From positions 1 to 24,326 of the forward strand of contig NZ_CALLXM010000075.1 in NCBI RefSeq assembly GCF_937875265.1: DNA of 24,326 nt, given 5' to 3'. Within the stretch, counting starts at the first letter, position 1. The number at the start of each line of letters is the position of its first letter. The notes beneath the pieces were generated by a model that did not search any database, had not been told where the DNA came from, and worked only from the letters and a program-made list of their open reading frames with translations. Shown piece after piece: positions 7,467 through 15,897 of the stretch. Origin of the DNA: an uncultured Acetobacter sp. (lineage in GTDB: Bacteria; Pseudomonadota; Alphaproteobacteria; Acetobacterales; Acetobacteraceae). The position numbers and the translations under genes are program-made.

Positions 7467-8360
7467 TTAGCCGGAAGAATAACGAAGCTTCTCAACAAGA
7501 AGAGATAAGGCTGGTGTATGCTTCCGGCTCGGATAATACAAATGATATCCCGGAAACATTGGGCACCACTCTTCCAGAACCCGAACCAGCCGCTTCGCTT
7601 TGATATACGGCAACACTGCATCTTCTGGCAGGTAGGCAATCCCCAGACCATCAACCGCAGATTTCACCCGCAACGCCAGATTATTGAAAACAAGTTGGCC
7701 TTCAACCCTTACATTCACGCCCTGCCTATCCTTTTCCAGATCCCACGGGAAAATGCCCCCGTAAGTCGGCAGCCGGACATTAATGCAATTATGCTCCATC
7801 AGATCGTGAGGTGATTGTGGCAAAGAGTGTCGCTTAAAGTATTTGGGGGATGCGACAACAGCCATCCGCATATCCGGTCCGATCCGCACCGCGATCATAT
7901 CCTTTGCGACTTGTTCCCCCATCCGGACACCGGCGTCATATCCCTGAGCAACGATATCCGTCAGACCGTAATCAACAATCAACTCAATATTAATATCCGG
8001 GTTCTCGGGCAGAAAGCGTTTCAAAGCGGGTTGAAGAATGGAAAGTGCCGGATGTTCTCCTGTGGTAATCCTCACTGTTCCGGCTGGCTTGTCCCGTAAA
8101 GCACTTAAATCAGCTAATTGCGCTTCTATTTCGCTAAGCCTTGGCGCAATGGTCTGGAAAAGGCGCTCTCCTGCCTCCGTCGGCGCAACGCTGCGGGTCG
8201 TGCGCGTAAGCAGGCGCAAGCCCAGCCGCTCTTCAAGAGCACGAATAGTCTGGCTTAAAGCTGATTGGGAGACGCCCATTTTTGCGGCTGCGCGTGTGAA
8301 GCTTCGCTCCTGCGCTACAGCGGCGAAAGCGGCCAGATCATTGAAGTTTTCGTGCGCCAT
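7467..8360 (-). CDS. LysR-family transcriptional regulator
   Basis: This 297-residue protein has an N-terminal winged HTH (about residues 6-65, with SFTRAAAKMGVSQSALSQTI as the recognition region and LLTRTTRSVAPTEAGE after it). A periplasmic-binding-protein-like effector domain follows (about 95-290; GTVRITTGEHPAL, VASPKYF). It belongs to the CrgA-like LysR group common beside oxidoreductase genes. It is divergent from the short-chain dehydrogenase at 8603, the classical LysR arrangement, so control of that gene and of its own promoter is expected. The effector is unknown. AAGGG seven bases before the ATG is its ribosome site, overlapping the palindrome at 8363-8377. Confidence 0.92.
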   Translation of the reverse strand: MAHENFNDLAAFAAVAQERSFTRAAAKMGVSQSALSQTIRALEERLGLRLLTRTTRSVAPTEAGERLFQTIAPRLSEIEAQLADLSALRDKPAGTVRITTGEHPALSILQPALKRFLPENPDINIELIVDYGLTDIVAQGYDAGVRMGEQVAKDMIAVRIGPDMRMAVVASPKYFKRHSLPQSPHDLMEHNCINVRLPTYGGIFPWDLEKDRQGVNVRVEGQLVFNNLALRVKSAVDGLGIAYLPEDAVLPYIKAKRLVRVLEEWCPMFPGYHLYYPSRKHTPALSLLVEKLRYSSG

Positions 8361-8362
8361 TA

Positions 8363-8377
8363 ATTAGCCCTTCTAAT
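8363..8377. promoter_or_regulatory. Candidate LysR box (T-N11-A palindrome)
   Basis: ATTAG-CCCTT-CTAAT is a perfect 5-bp inverted repeat that fits the LysR T-N11-A rule (T 8364, A 8376). It starts three bases upstream of the LysR ATG and overlaps a possible minus-strand -10 (TATTAT, 8381-8376) and the ribosome site. Binding there would suit autorepression. It also could be a small RNA hairpin over the Shine-Dalgarno. It is about 225 bp from the divergent gene, so a separate activation site would be needed there. Confidence 0.5.
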
Positions 8378-8602
8378 AATAGCATCCGGTTTATAGTGTC
8401 TAATCACAGGTCGCAAGAAAAGGTAGCCTTTGCTCTCATGACCAGAAAGGCATGAACTTAGGCTATCGACACATCAGAGTTTCACAAAGAACGCTACCGT
8501 TTTTCTACACATCTCTGTCTCAGTTGGCCGCCGTTCAACTGCCTTGGCAAGAATAAACCCTACAGGAAGCCGGGCTCCCTATATCCCGGACGGAGGATTA
8601 TG

Positions 8603-9430
8603 ATGACCACATGGCTCATTACAGGCTGCTCCAGCGGGTTAGGCCACGATCTCGCACAAGCCGTGCTGGAACGTGGCCATAATGCCGTTATCACCGCCCG
8701 GCATACCGATAGCATGCAGGATATGGTCCACGCCTATCCCGGCAAAGCCTTGGCGCAGACGCTGGACGTGACGAACGCTGAACAGATCAATGCGGCCTTA
8801 CAGGCTGCCGAAGCGCAGTTTGGTACGATCGATGTGCTGGTCAACAATGCAGGTTACGGGTACCGCTCAGCCATAGAGGAAGGTGAAGATGCGGACGTGA
8901 CAGCCCTGTTCGCTACCAACGTCTTCGGCCCTGTCTCTGTCATGAAGGCCGTCCTTCCCGGTATGCGTAAACGCCGCTCCGGGATAATTGTTAACGTCTC
9001 ATCCGTAGCACCTCGCATTGCTAGTCCCGGCTCAGGTTATTACTCAGCCAGCAAACTGGCTCTTGAAGGGATTTCTGCAACGCTACGCAAAGAGGTTGCC
9101 CCTTTGGGCATTAAGGTCATGGTTGTTCAACCGGGTGCATTTCGCACGGATTTTGCGGGACGCTCTCTGCATGGTTCAACCACCACGATTGCAGATTATG
9201 ATGCAACCGTTGGCCCCCGCCGTAAGGCCGTTGATAAGACCAGCGGCAAGGAACTGGGCAATCCTGTCAAAGCTGCCCATGTGCTGGTTGATGTCATTAC
9301 CGGAGAGAAGCTGCCTGATAGTCTTCTCCTTGGCAGTGATGCCGTGACATGGGCCACTGATGCTATCAAAGCTGAACTACAGGAAATTGAGGACTGGAAA
9401 ACTGTCAGCGCAAGAACAGATTTTTCCTAA
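8603..9430 (+). CDS. Short-chain dehydrogenase/reductase, NAD(P)-dependent
   Basis: This is a classical SDR of 275 residues. The TGCSSGLG cofactor motif is at about residues 7-14, followed by NNAGYG (about 81-86) and a catalytic Ser in VNVSS (about 134) with YSASK (Tyr 147, Lys 151). It should reduce or oxidise a carbonyl/alcohol pair in the cytoplasm; the substrate is unknown. Two adjacent ATGs exist (8600, 8603). GGAGG at 8592-8596 leaves three bases to the first and six to the second, so 8603 is preferred. It is divergent from the LysR gene and 42 bases upstream of the aldo/keto reductase, probably one transcript. Confidence 0.9.
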   Translation: MTTWLITGCSSGLGHDLAQAVLERGHNAVITARHTDSMQDMVHAYPGKALAQTLDVTNAEQINAALQAAEAQFGTIDVLVNNAGYGYRSAIEEGEDADVTALFATNVFGPVSVMKAVLPGMRKRRSGIIVNVSSVAPRIASPGSGYYSASKLALEGISATLRKEVAPLGIKVMVVQPGAFRTDFAGRSLHGSTTTIADYDATVGPRRKAVDKTSGKELGNPVKAAHVLVDVITGEKLPDSLLLGSDAVTWATDAIKAELQEIEDWKTVSARTDFS

Positions 9431-9472
9431 CCGTATTTTGGATTTTCCAGACACTTACTGGGACAGGCTATC

Positions 9473-10465
9473 ATGAAATATCGTACACTCGGCAAAGACC
9501 TCACTGTGTCAGCACTAGGCCTTGGCTGCATGGGCATGACCGGCGTTTATGGCGAAGCGACTGACCACGCCGCCATGATCAAACTCATCCATGGTGCGTT
9601 TGACCGGGGCGTGACGTTCTTCGATACAGCCGAAGCCTACGGACCGTTCACCAATGAAGAACTGGTCGGCGAAGCTCTTGCCCCCATCCGCGACAAAGTG
9701 GTGATTGCCACCAAATTCGGATTTGATATCGACCTGAAAACCGGCGAACGCTCTGGTGGTGTTAACAGCCGCCCCGAGCATATCCGCGCCGTGGCGGAAG
9801 CCGCCCTCAAACGCCTGAAGACAGATCGAATTGATCTGTTCTATCAGCATCGCGTTGATCCCGCAGTGCCAATCGAAGAGGTTGCAGGCATAATCAAGGA
9901 TCTTGTCTGGGAAGGGAAAGTCAAACATTTTGGCCTGTCGGAAGCCAGTGTGACCACCATCCGCCGTGCCCATGCCGTCCATCGTGTCACGGCTGTGCAA
10001 AGCGAATACTCCCTGTTCTGGCGTGAACCGGAGAAAGAGCTTCTCCCCGCTCTAGAGGAGCTTAGTATCGGCTTTGTGCCCTTCAGCCCTCTGGGTGCAG
10101 GCTTCCTGACGGGCCAGATCACCATGGACACGAAGTTTCCGCCCGGTGATTTTCGCAATCTGGTGCCCCGCTTTTCACCGGAAGCCCGCAAGACCAATCT
10201 GGCTCTTGTGGATGTTGTAAAGGGTGTGGCCAGCCGTAACGGGGCAACGCCCGCCCAAGTCGCTCTTGCGTGGTTGCTGGCTCAGAAACCGTGGATTGCG
10301 CCGATACCCGGAACGACGAAACTCTCGCGGCTGGAAGAAAACCTTGGTGCGGTCAATCTCACGCTCACGGCTTCCGACCTTCAGGACATTGATGATGCAA
10401 CCGCGAAGATCATCGTACAGGGAGAAAGACTGCCTGAAGCCGTCCTGAAAATGACAGGACTGTAG
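9473..10465 (+). CDS. Aldo/keto reductase
   Basis: This 330-residue protein has the AKR (beta/alpha)8 barrel signature. The catalytic tetrad is visible as Asp51 and Tyr56 (FFDTAEAYG), Lys81 (IATKFG) and His126 (FYQHRVD). The C-terminal phosphate-binding loop PIPGTTKLSRLEEN suggests NADPH. It resembles the AKR13/YakC-like group of soluble aldehyde/ketone reductases. It lies 42 bases after the SDR with only a weak ACAGG ribosome site. The two reductases may act on related carbonyl substrates under the LysR regulator. The substrate cannot be read from the sequence. Confidence 0.92.
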   Translation: MKYRTLGKDLTVSALGLGCMGMTGVYGEATDHAAMIKLIHGAFDRGVTFFDTAEAYGPFTNEELVGEALAPIRDKVVIATKFGFDIDLKTGERSGGVNSRPEHIRAVAEAALKRLKTDRIDLFYQHRVDPAVPIEEVAGIIKDLVWEGKVKHFGLSEASVTTIRRAHAVHRVTAVQSEYSLFWREPEKELLPALEELSIGFVPFSPLGAGFLTGQITMDTKFPPGDFRNLVPRFSPEARKTNLALVDVVKGVASRNGATPAQVALAWLLAQKPWIAPIPGTTKLSRLEENLGAVNLTLTASDLQDIDDATAKIIVQGERLPEAVLKMTGL

Positions 10466-10485
10466 GCCCACTCCATAAAACATGG

Positions 10486-10512
10486 CCCACCGGATCAACA
10501 TTGCCCGGTGGG
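10486..10512 (+). terminator. GC-rich hairpin between reductase and dehydrogenase operons
   Basis: CCCACCGG (10486-10493) pairs perfectly with CCGGTGGG (10505-10512) around an 11-base loop, 20 bases after the aldo/keto reductase stop. No T-tract follows, so termination would be weak or factor-dependent. It may partly separate the upstream reductases from the downstream operon or stabilise the upstream mRNA. Confidence 0.45.
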
Positions 10513-10589
10513 AACCTCAACTGGCATCTGAACCTTAAATGGAAGCCGGACCGTAAAAATGAAACCGCAGGCAAACAGGAAGAGCGGCC

Positions 10590-11045
10590 ATGATTACACT
10601 CAAAATCAATGGTAAGGACTACAGCTTTGACGGCAATCCTGAAATGCCCCTCCTGTGGTATCTGCGCGATGAAATCGGCCTTACAGGCACGAAATTCGGG
10701 TGCGGGATGGCACTTTGTGGAGCCTGCACGGTACATGTAGACGGAGTGCCCGCACGCGCCTGTGTGTTGCCTGTTGGTGCTGTCAATGGCCCCATAACAA
10801 CCATTGAATCCGTCTCCCAAACACCTGTTGGCAAAGCCGTGCAGGCTGCCTGGACACAGGCGCAGGTGCCGCAATGTGGATACTGCCAGTCCGGTCAGGT
10901 CATGACGGCTTCTGCTTTGCTGACACAGAAACCCCAACCGACTGACGCAGATATAGATGCCTCCATGAGTGGTAATATCTGCCGGTGCGCCACGTATAAC
11001 CGCATTCGGCAAGCAATCCATGACGCGGCAAAGGAGCTTGGCTGA
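10590..11045 (+). CDS. [2Fe-2S] small subunit of a molybdenum aldehyde dehydrogenase complex
   Basis: This 151-residue protein is a complete two-cluster ferredoxin subunit of the xanthine oxidase family. The plant-type cluster Cys are at 38, 43, 46 and 58 (FGCGMALCGACTVHVDG), and the helical-domain cluster Cys are at 96, 99, 131 and 133 (PQCGYCQSGQ, NICRCATYNRIR). It carries electrons from the molybdopterin subunit to the cytochrome. It is related to isoquinoline 1-oxidoreductase alpha and to small subunits of acetic acid bacterial aldehyde dehydrogenases. Its stop overlaps the next ATG (TGATG). It has no signal peptide, so it is probably exported as a passenger of the Tat-targeted large subunit. 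Confidence 0.93.
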   Translation: MITLKINGKDYSFDGNPEMPLLWYLRDEIGLTGTKFGCGMALCGACTVHVDGVPARACVLPVGAVNGPITTIESVSQTPVGKAVQAAWTQAQVPQCGYCQSGQVMTASALLTQKPQPTDADIDASMSGNICRCATYNRIRQAIHDAAKELG

Positions 11046-13243
11046 TGACCATCTTCACCTCATCTCGCCGCGGGTTTCTGACTGGTGCGGCGGCCCTGAT
11101 TGTTGCCGTTACGGCACGCGGGCGCCTTGCTCACGCTGCAGACGAAGAAAGCGCAGACTTCGTTCCCAATGCGTTCGTGCGCGTTGACCGGCAAGGCATG
11201 ATTTCTGTCGTCTCTCCTTTTCTTGAAATGGGTCAGGGTTCCTTTACCGGCATTGCCACACTGGTCGCTGAGGAAATGGATGCTGACTGGAGCAAGGTGC
11301 AGGTTATCCCGGCTGAAATCGGGAACAAGGACTACATTAACCCGACACTGGCCAAACACGGCATGCCCTTTCAGGGCACGGGAGGTAGCTCTTCCCTTCT
11401 GGGGGCGTGGCAAAATATGCGTAAGGCCGGGGCAGCCGCCCGCGCCATGTTCATATCCGCTGCAGCACAATCATGGGGCGTGCCTCTAGAAAGCCTGACG
11501 GTCAGCAACGGTATTGTCTCCCACTCTCCCTCGGATCGTCATACTGCGTTTGGAGATCTTGTTGATCGAGCATCAAAACTTCCTGTCCCGCAGGATGTAC
11601 CGTTAAAAGCCCCCAAAGATTACAAGCTGGTCGGGCGGGAACAAATCCTCCCTCGCGTGGATGTTGCGGCTAAAGTCAATGGCAGCGCGATCTACACGCA
11701 GGATATCAAGCTGCCGGGCATGCTGGTGGCTGTCATCGCCCATCCGCCCACATGGGGTGCCACACTTCGGCATGTTGATGATCGTGCTGCAAAAGCCATT
11801 CCCGGCGTCATCGCTGTTGTAACCGTTCCCGGCGACAAGGATATTCTCGGCGGCGTGGCTGTTCTGGCGAAAAATACATGGATCGCACGGCAGGGTCGCG
11901 ATGCCCTGAAAATTGAGTGGGATAACACCCATGCTTTCAGCCTTGATACCAAAGCTCTGTTCGCGACCTACCGTGACCTTTCTGAGCGCCCGGGCGTTGT
12001 GGTCACATCTCGCGGCACCGTTCTGACGTCGGCTCCGAATGGCGGACACATGATCGAGGCGACATACGAGCAGCCTTACCTGAGCCACGCAGCTATGGAA
12101 CCAATGAATTGTCTGGTGAAGTTGGGCGAGCAGAACTGCGAAGTCTGGAATGGTGAGCAGTTCCAGACACTGGACCAGATGATGATTGCTAAGGAGCTAG
12201 GCCTCAAGCCGGAACAGGTCACCATCAACCAGCTTTATGCAGGAGGCAGCTTTGGCAGGCGTGCCAACCCTCGGGCAGATTACCTACGGGAGACCGTCAG
12301 GATCGCGGTAGCGGCAAACGCAGCGGGCGTCGAAGCACCCGTCAAACTGGTCTGGATGCGCGAAGACGACATGCGGGGCGGACAGTATCGGCCCATGACG
12401 GTACACCGCGCACAACTTGCTCTTGATGGCAAAGGCAGGATCACCTCCTGGCATCACGTTATTGTAGGACAGACCTTTGTCCCCTCCCCACCGGAAAAGG
12501 TGGACCGTATCCTGACGGAAGGCCTCCCTGACCTCCCCTACGATATTCCAAACTTCAAAGTGGAACAGCATATCGCGACCGAAGCCGCTGTGCCCACCCA
12601 GTGGTTACGCTCCGTGGGGCATACCCACAGCGCGTTTGCGTGTGAAAGCCTGATTGATGATGCCGCACGTCTGACAAAACAGGACCCTTACCAGTTCCGG
12701 CGCTCCATGCTGGGTAAAAGCCCACGGCACCTTGCTGTTCTGGACCTTGCAGCCCGCGCCTATGGGTGGGAGCGGCCACTGGAGCCGGGCCGGAATGGTG
12801 AACGTCGAGGCCGGGGTATCACAGTCTGGCAATCCTTCGGGACATACCTTTCCGAAGTAGCCGAAGTGACGGTTCATACAGACGGATCGTTCACGGTTGA
12901 TCGGGTGGTCTGCGCGGTTGACTGCGGCAGGCCGGTCAACCCCGACATTATCCGGGCACAGATTGAAGGGGGTGTTGGGTTTGGCCTCTCATTCCTGAAT
13001 CAGGCCATCACATTGAAAAATGGCCGCATCGAACAAGGTAATTTTAACGACTATCCGGTCCTGCGTATGAACGGCATGCCTAGGGTTGAGGTTCACATCA
13101 TGCCCTCGGAAGAAACGCCAAGCGGCGTTGGAGAACCGGGTGTTCCGCCAATTGCTCCCGCCATGGGCAATGCCATCGCAGCGGCTACGGGACAACCCCA
13201 ACGCACGCTGCCCATAGGTACCCTCGATCTCAGGTCCGCCTGA
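11045..13243 (+). CDS. Molybdopterin-binding large subunit, aldehyde/isoquinoline-type dehydrogenase
   Basis: This 732-residue protein of the xanthine dehydrogenase family has an N-terminal Tat signal (SRRGFLTG at 7-14, cleavage likely after AHA at 31), placing it in the periplasm. An a/b hammerhead-like segment (about 205-280, RVDVAAKVNGSAIYTQDI) precedes cofactor-binding parts, including GGSFGRR (400-406) and GVGEPGVPPIAP, whose Glu697 matches the family's catalytic Glu. It should hydroxylate an aldehyde (or N-heterocycle) using water. The order small subunit, large subunit, triheme cytochrome matches quinone-linked aldehyde dehydrogenases of acetic acid bacteria (AldSLC/AldFGH type), which I favour over isoquinoline oxidation. 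The substrate is inferred, not shown. Confidence 0.92.
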   Translation: MTIFTSSRRGFLTGAAALIVAVTARGRLAHAADEESADFVPNAFVRVDRQGMISVVSPFLEMGQGSFTGIATLVAEEMDADWSKVQVIPAEIGNKDYINPTLAKHGMPFQGTGGSSSLLGAWQNMRKAGAAARAMFISAAAQSWGVPLESLTVSNGIVSHSPSDRHTAFGDLVDRASKLPVPQDVPLKAPKDYKLVGREQILPRVDVAAKVNGSAIYTQDIKLPGMLVAVIAHPPTWGATLRHVDDRAAKAIPGVIAVVTVPGDKDILGGVAVLAKNTWIARQGRDALKIEWDNTHAFSLDTKALFATYRDLSERPGVVVTSRGTVLTSAPNGGHMIEATYEQPYLSHAAMEPMNCLVKLGEQNCEVWNGEQFQTLDQMMIAKELGLKPEQVTINQLYAGGSFGRRANPRADYLRETVRIAVAANAAGVEAPVKLVWMREDDMRGGQYRPMTVHRAQLALDGKGRITSWHHVIVGQTFVPSPPEKVDRILTEGLPDLPYDIPNFKVEQHIATEAAVPTQWLRSVGHTHSAFACESLIDDAARLTKQDPYQFRRSMLGKSPRHLAVLDLAARAYGWERPLEPGRNGERRGRGITVWQSFGTYLSEVAEVTVHTDGSFTVDRVVCAVDCGRPVNPDIIRAQIEGGVGFGLSFLNQAITLKNGRIEQGNFNDYPVLRMNGMPRVEVHIMPSEETPSGVGEPGVPPIAPAMGNAIAAATGQPQRTLPIGTLDLRSA

Positions 13244-13273
13244 CACCATTCAGAACAGGAGGTCTCACAGACC

Positions 13274-14599
13274 ATGGTATCTTTGAAAAAGACCCTTGCT
13301 TGTGCTGCTGGTGCAGTCGGTGTGGTCGCGGCAGGCTTCGTGTCCTACAAGGTGATGGTGCCGGAAAGCACAGGCCCTGCTGCGCCAGTTTCAGGCGTCC
13401 CGACAGGGTTTTCAGATGATCCGATCAAACGGGGGAAATATCTGACACAGGCAGCCGATTGCGAAGTCTGCCATACAGCGCAAGGTGACGGTACGCCGTT
13501 TGCGGGAGGACGGGCCTTCAAACTCCCGTTCGGCACGATCTATGCCACCAATCTGACACCCGACAAGGAAACCGGTATCGGCAACTGGACGGATGAGCAG
13601 TTTATTCGTGCTGTGCGGAATGGCGTCGGGTCCCACGGCAATCTGTATCCCGCCATGTCCTACACCTCATACACACAGCTCAGCACAGAGGATGTGCTGG
13701 CCATCAAGACTTATCTCTTCAGCCTCCAGCCGGTTCATCACACGCCGCAGCCTAACTCCCTCTCCTTCCCGTTCAACCAGCGCTGGGGCATGAAATTCTG
13801 GAATCTGGCTTTCTTCCATCCCCGACGCTTTCAGCCAGAAACAGCAAAGGGTAATGAGTGGAACCGGGGAGCCTATCTTGCGACGGCTCTGGGCCATTGT
13901 GGCGAATGTCATACGCCTCGCAACATCGGCTTTGCCATGCGCTCCCACGATTATCTGGCGGGCACAGAGGTTCAGGGCTGGAAAGCCTATAATACAACAT
14001 CGGATACGACCTACGGCATAGGCGGCTGGACCGAGGCCCAGCTTGAAGGCTATCTGTCCCGCGGCCACGCCGAAGGCCGCAGCTCCGCCTCCGGCCCCAT
14101 GGCGGAAGTGGTTGAGCACAGCTTGCAATACCTCTCACCGTCCGACATCCACGCACTTACGGTCTATCTACGCAGCACAGAACCTGCAACAGGGGCTGAC
14201 AAACATATCGTTACACTCCGCTCAGACGGTATGCAGGCCTCCAATGCATTGTTTCCGGGTGGCGATGCTGCTGCGGACAACGCACGAGGCAAAAAGCTTT
14301 TTGAAGGCGACTGCGCAGGGTGCCATCAGTTCAACGGTACAGGACGACAGACCGAGTATGCCTCTCTGGCAGGCAGCCACGCAGTTAATGACCCCTCGGG
14401 CACAAGCCTGGTGCAGGTCATTCTCAACGGCACAACCCTGACAGTGAAGGGACGCAAGCAGTACATGCCGGGTTTTGGGGGAGCCTATTCAGATGCCGAC
14501 GTCGCCGCCGTTGCAAATTATGTGCTGGCGCATTTTGGAAACAAAATCGGGATCGTGACAGCAAAAAAAATAGGGTTTGCCAGACAGACGCCGGAATAA
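13274..14599 (+). CDS. Triheme cytochrome c subunit of the membrane dehydrogenase
   Basis: This 441-residue protein has three CXXCH haem sites: CEVCH (63-67), CGECH (209-213) and CAGCH (347-351). Likely Met ligands are in YPAMSY (near 128) and YMPGF (398). The N-terminus (KKTLACAAGAVGVVAAGFVSY) is a signal peptide or uncleaved anchor. The protein has the architecture of cytochrome subunits of acetic acid bacterial alcohol and aldehyde dehydrogenases, which pass electrons to ubiquinone in the cytoplasmic membrane. AGGAGG lies 11 bases before ATG 13274, and the gap to the large subunit is 30 bases, so it is the third gene of the operon and the likely membrane electron outlet. Confidence 0.93.
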   Translation: MVSLKKTLACAAGAVGVVAAGFVSYKVMVPESTGPAAPVSGVPTGFSDDPIKRGKYLTQAADCEVCHTAQGDGTPFAGGRAFKLPFGTIYATNLTPDKETGIGNWTDEQFIRAVRNGVGSHGNLYPAMSYTSYTQLSTEDVLAIKTYLFSLQPVHHTPQPNSLSFPFNQRWGMKFWNLAFFHPRRFQPETAKGNEWNRGAYLATALGHCGECHTPRNIGFAMRSHDYLAGTEVQGWKAYNTTSDTTYGIGGWTEAQLEGYLSRGHAEGRSSASGPMAEVVEHSLQYLSPSDIHALTVYLRSTEPATGADKHIVTLRSDGMQASNALFPGGDAAADNARGKKLFEGDCAGCHQFNGTGRQTEYASLAGSHAVNDPSGTSLVQVILNGTTLTVKGRKQYMPGFGGAYSDADVAAVANYVLAHFGNKIGIVTAKKIGFARQTPE

Positions 14600-14638
14600 G
14601 GGGCTCCAAGACTTCGCTTTTGCAGGTGTTCTTATTCC
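14593..14638. terminator. Possible bidirectional hairpin between convergent operons
   Basis: GGAATAAG (14593-14600) is perfectly complementary to CTTATTCC (14631-14638) across a 30-base loop, in the 74-base gap between the converging cytochrome and histidine kinase genes. The long loop and poor T-tracts make it a weak candidate. It is listed because the two operons need a stop here and nothing better is visible. Confidence 0.25.
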
Positions 14639-14673
14639 ATGTTGACGCATAGGATCTCGTAAGGAAACGTCAG

Positions 14674-15897
14674 CTATAAGCGCATCCTAAACGCCATACA
14701 CCATGGGCTTTCTGCCTTCAAAGTCTCTACCCCAAGAGTGCCGCCATGCCCCAGAACAATCTGCCGTGCCAGACTGAGGCCTATTCCATTACCGTTTGTT
14801 TTGAACGATACAAATGGCTGAAAAATCTGGTCGTGTAATGAGGGGGCAAGTCCTATGCCGTTGTCCCGCACAATAAGAGTTACAACTCCGTCCGTAACCT
14901 CAACGACAACCTGAACGCGCGCTGAAGGCTGACTTTCACAGGCTTCAGCTGCATTATTGAGAAGATTCAGCAGGGCTTGTTCGATCTGCGCCTTATCCAC
15001 CGTCACCACGACACGGGTGAGAGGAAGACAAAGCTCTAGTTTAACGCCAGCGCCCCAACGAGCCTCAAATATTCGCTGTGTTTCCCGCAGTAGCTCCCCA
15101 AGATCAACCGGAGCCAGATCCGGTGCTGGCAGACGAGCCAGATCGCGATAACCGCGCACGAATTTATCCAGTCCCTCCGCCCGGCGCCGAATGGTCGCCA
15201 GAGCTTCAGTAATAAGAGAAGACGGTAAATCCTTGCCCCCCTCTGCAAACAACTCTTCCGCAGAAACCGAAAGAGAGACAATTGGCGTCAGAGAGTTCAT
15301 AATCTCGTGGCTCAATATCTGAAGCAGATCCCGCAGGGCCTGCGCTTCAGCAGCGTTCAAACCTGCCTCCACGTCAGTCAGCGCCAGATACTCCACAATC
15401 CCCCCCACACCGGCCCCCTGCCCGATTGAAAGAGCATAAACACGTGAAGTGCCATCAGTTGAGGACACCAATCGTATCAGCCGCCCTGCTGCGGAAGAAA
15501 CGCGTTTCTCATTTAAAGCCATGAGTAATTCCGGAGGAGGGTTTATGAGGCGATCATCTGTTTCAAACAATCTGCGCGCCGCCCGGTTGGCCGCATGGAG
15601 TGTTCCATCCACGCTTCGGAACAGCAACGGAACCGGAGCATGGTCAAGCAGAGCGCGATTGCGCAGCCTTTCACGGTCAGGCGGACTCACAATGGATGGT
15701 TCACGGCGCTCCATGCGCCGCGTCAGTTCAAGCTGTGTCGCAACCAGAGACATAATGCACCCAATGCCAATACAAACGAGAAGAGAGGCCGTCGTGTAAA
15801 ATCCTTTTTGCCAGACTGGCGCAACCAACAAGCAGACAACAACAATACCGGCGAGACGGAGCAACGCGTACGAAACCGCGTACATTCTAAAGCCCAT
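14674..15897 (-). CDS. Membrane sensor histidine kinase (NtrB/NtrY-like)
   Basis: This 407-residue protein starts with two membrane helices (about 8-28 and 35-54) separated by a very short loop, so there is almost no periplasmic sensor. A PAS-like segment follows (about 83-175), then a HisKA box with His197 in LSHEIMNSLTPI. The HATPase region has the N box (LLNNAAEA, 312-319), G1 (RDNGIGL, 344-350) and G2 (GNGIGLSLARQ, 369-379). It phosphorylates the regulator encoded just upstream; the two genes overlap by 11 bases. With so little exposed sequence, the signal is probably membrane-borne or cytoplasmic. The pair is divergent from the exporter operon. Confidence 0.93.
   Translation of the reverse strand: MGFRMYAVSYALLRLAGIVVVCLLVAPVWQKGFYTTASLLVCIGIGCIMSLVATQLELTRRMERREPSIVSPPDRERLRNRALLDHAPVPLLFRSVDGTLHAANRAARRLFETDDRLINPPPELLMALNEKRVSSAAGRLIRLVSSTDGTSRVYALSIGQGAGVGGIVEYLALTDVEAGLNAAEAQALRDLLQILSHEIMNSLTPIVSLSVSAEELFAEGGKDLPSSLITEALATIRRRAEGLDKFVRGYRDLARLPAPDLAPVDLGELLRETQRIFEARWGAGVKLELCLPLTRVVVTVDKAQIEQALLNLLNNAAEACESQPSARVQVVVEVTDGVVTLIVRDNGIGLAPSLHDQIFQPFVSFKTNGNGIGLSLARQIVLGHGGTLGVETLKAESPWCMAFRMRL

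Noticed and set aside
10410..11021. Minus-strand open frame of 203 codons
   Set aside because: It lies antisense over the [2Fe-2S] subunit, whose eight cluster cysteines prove the plus frame. The minus frame has no family features and arises from codon bias.
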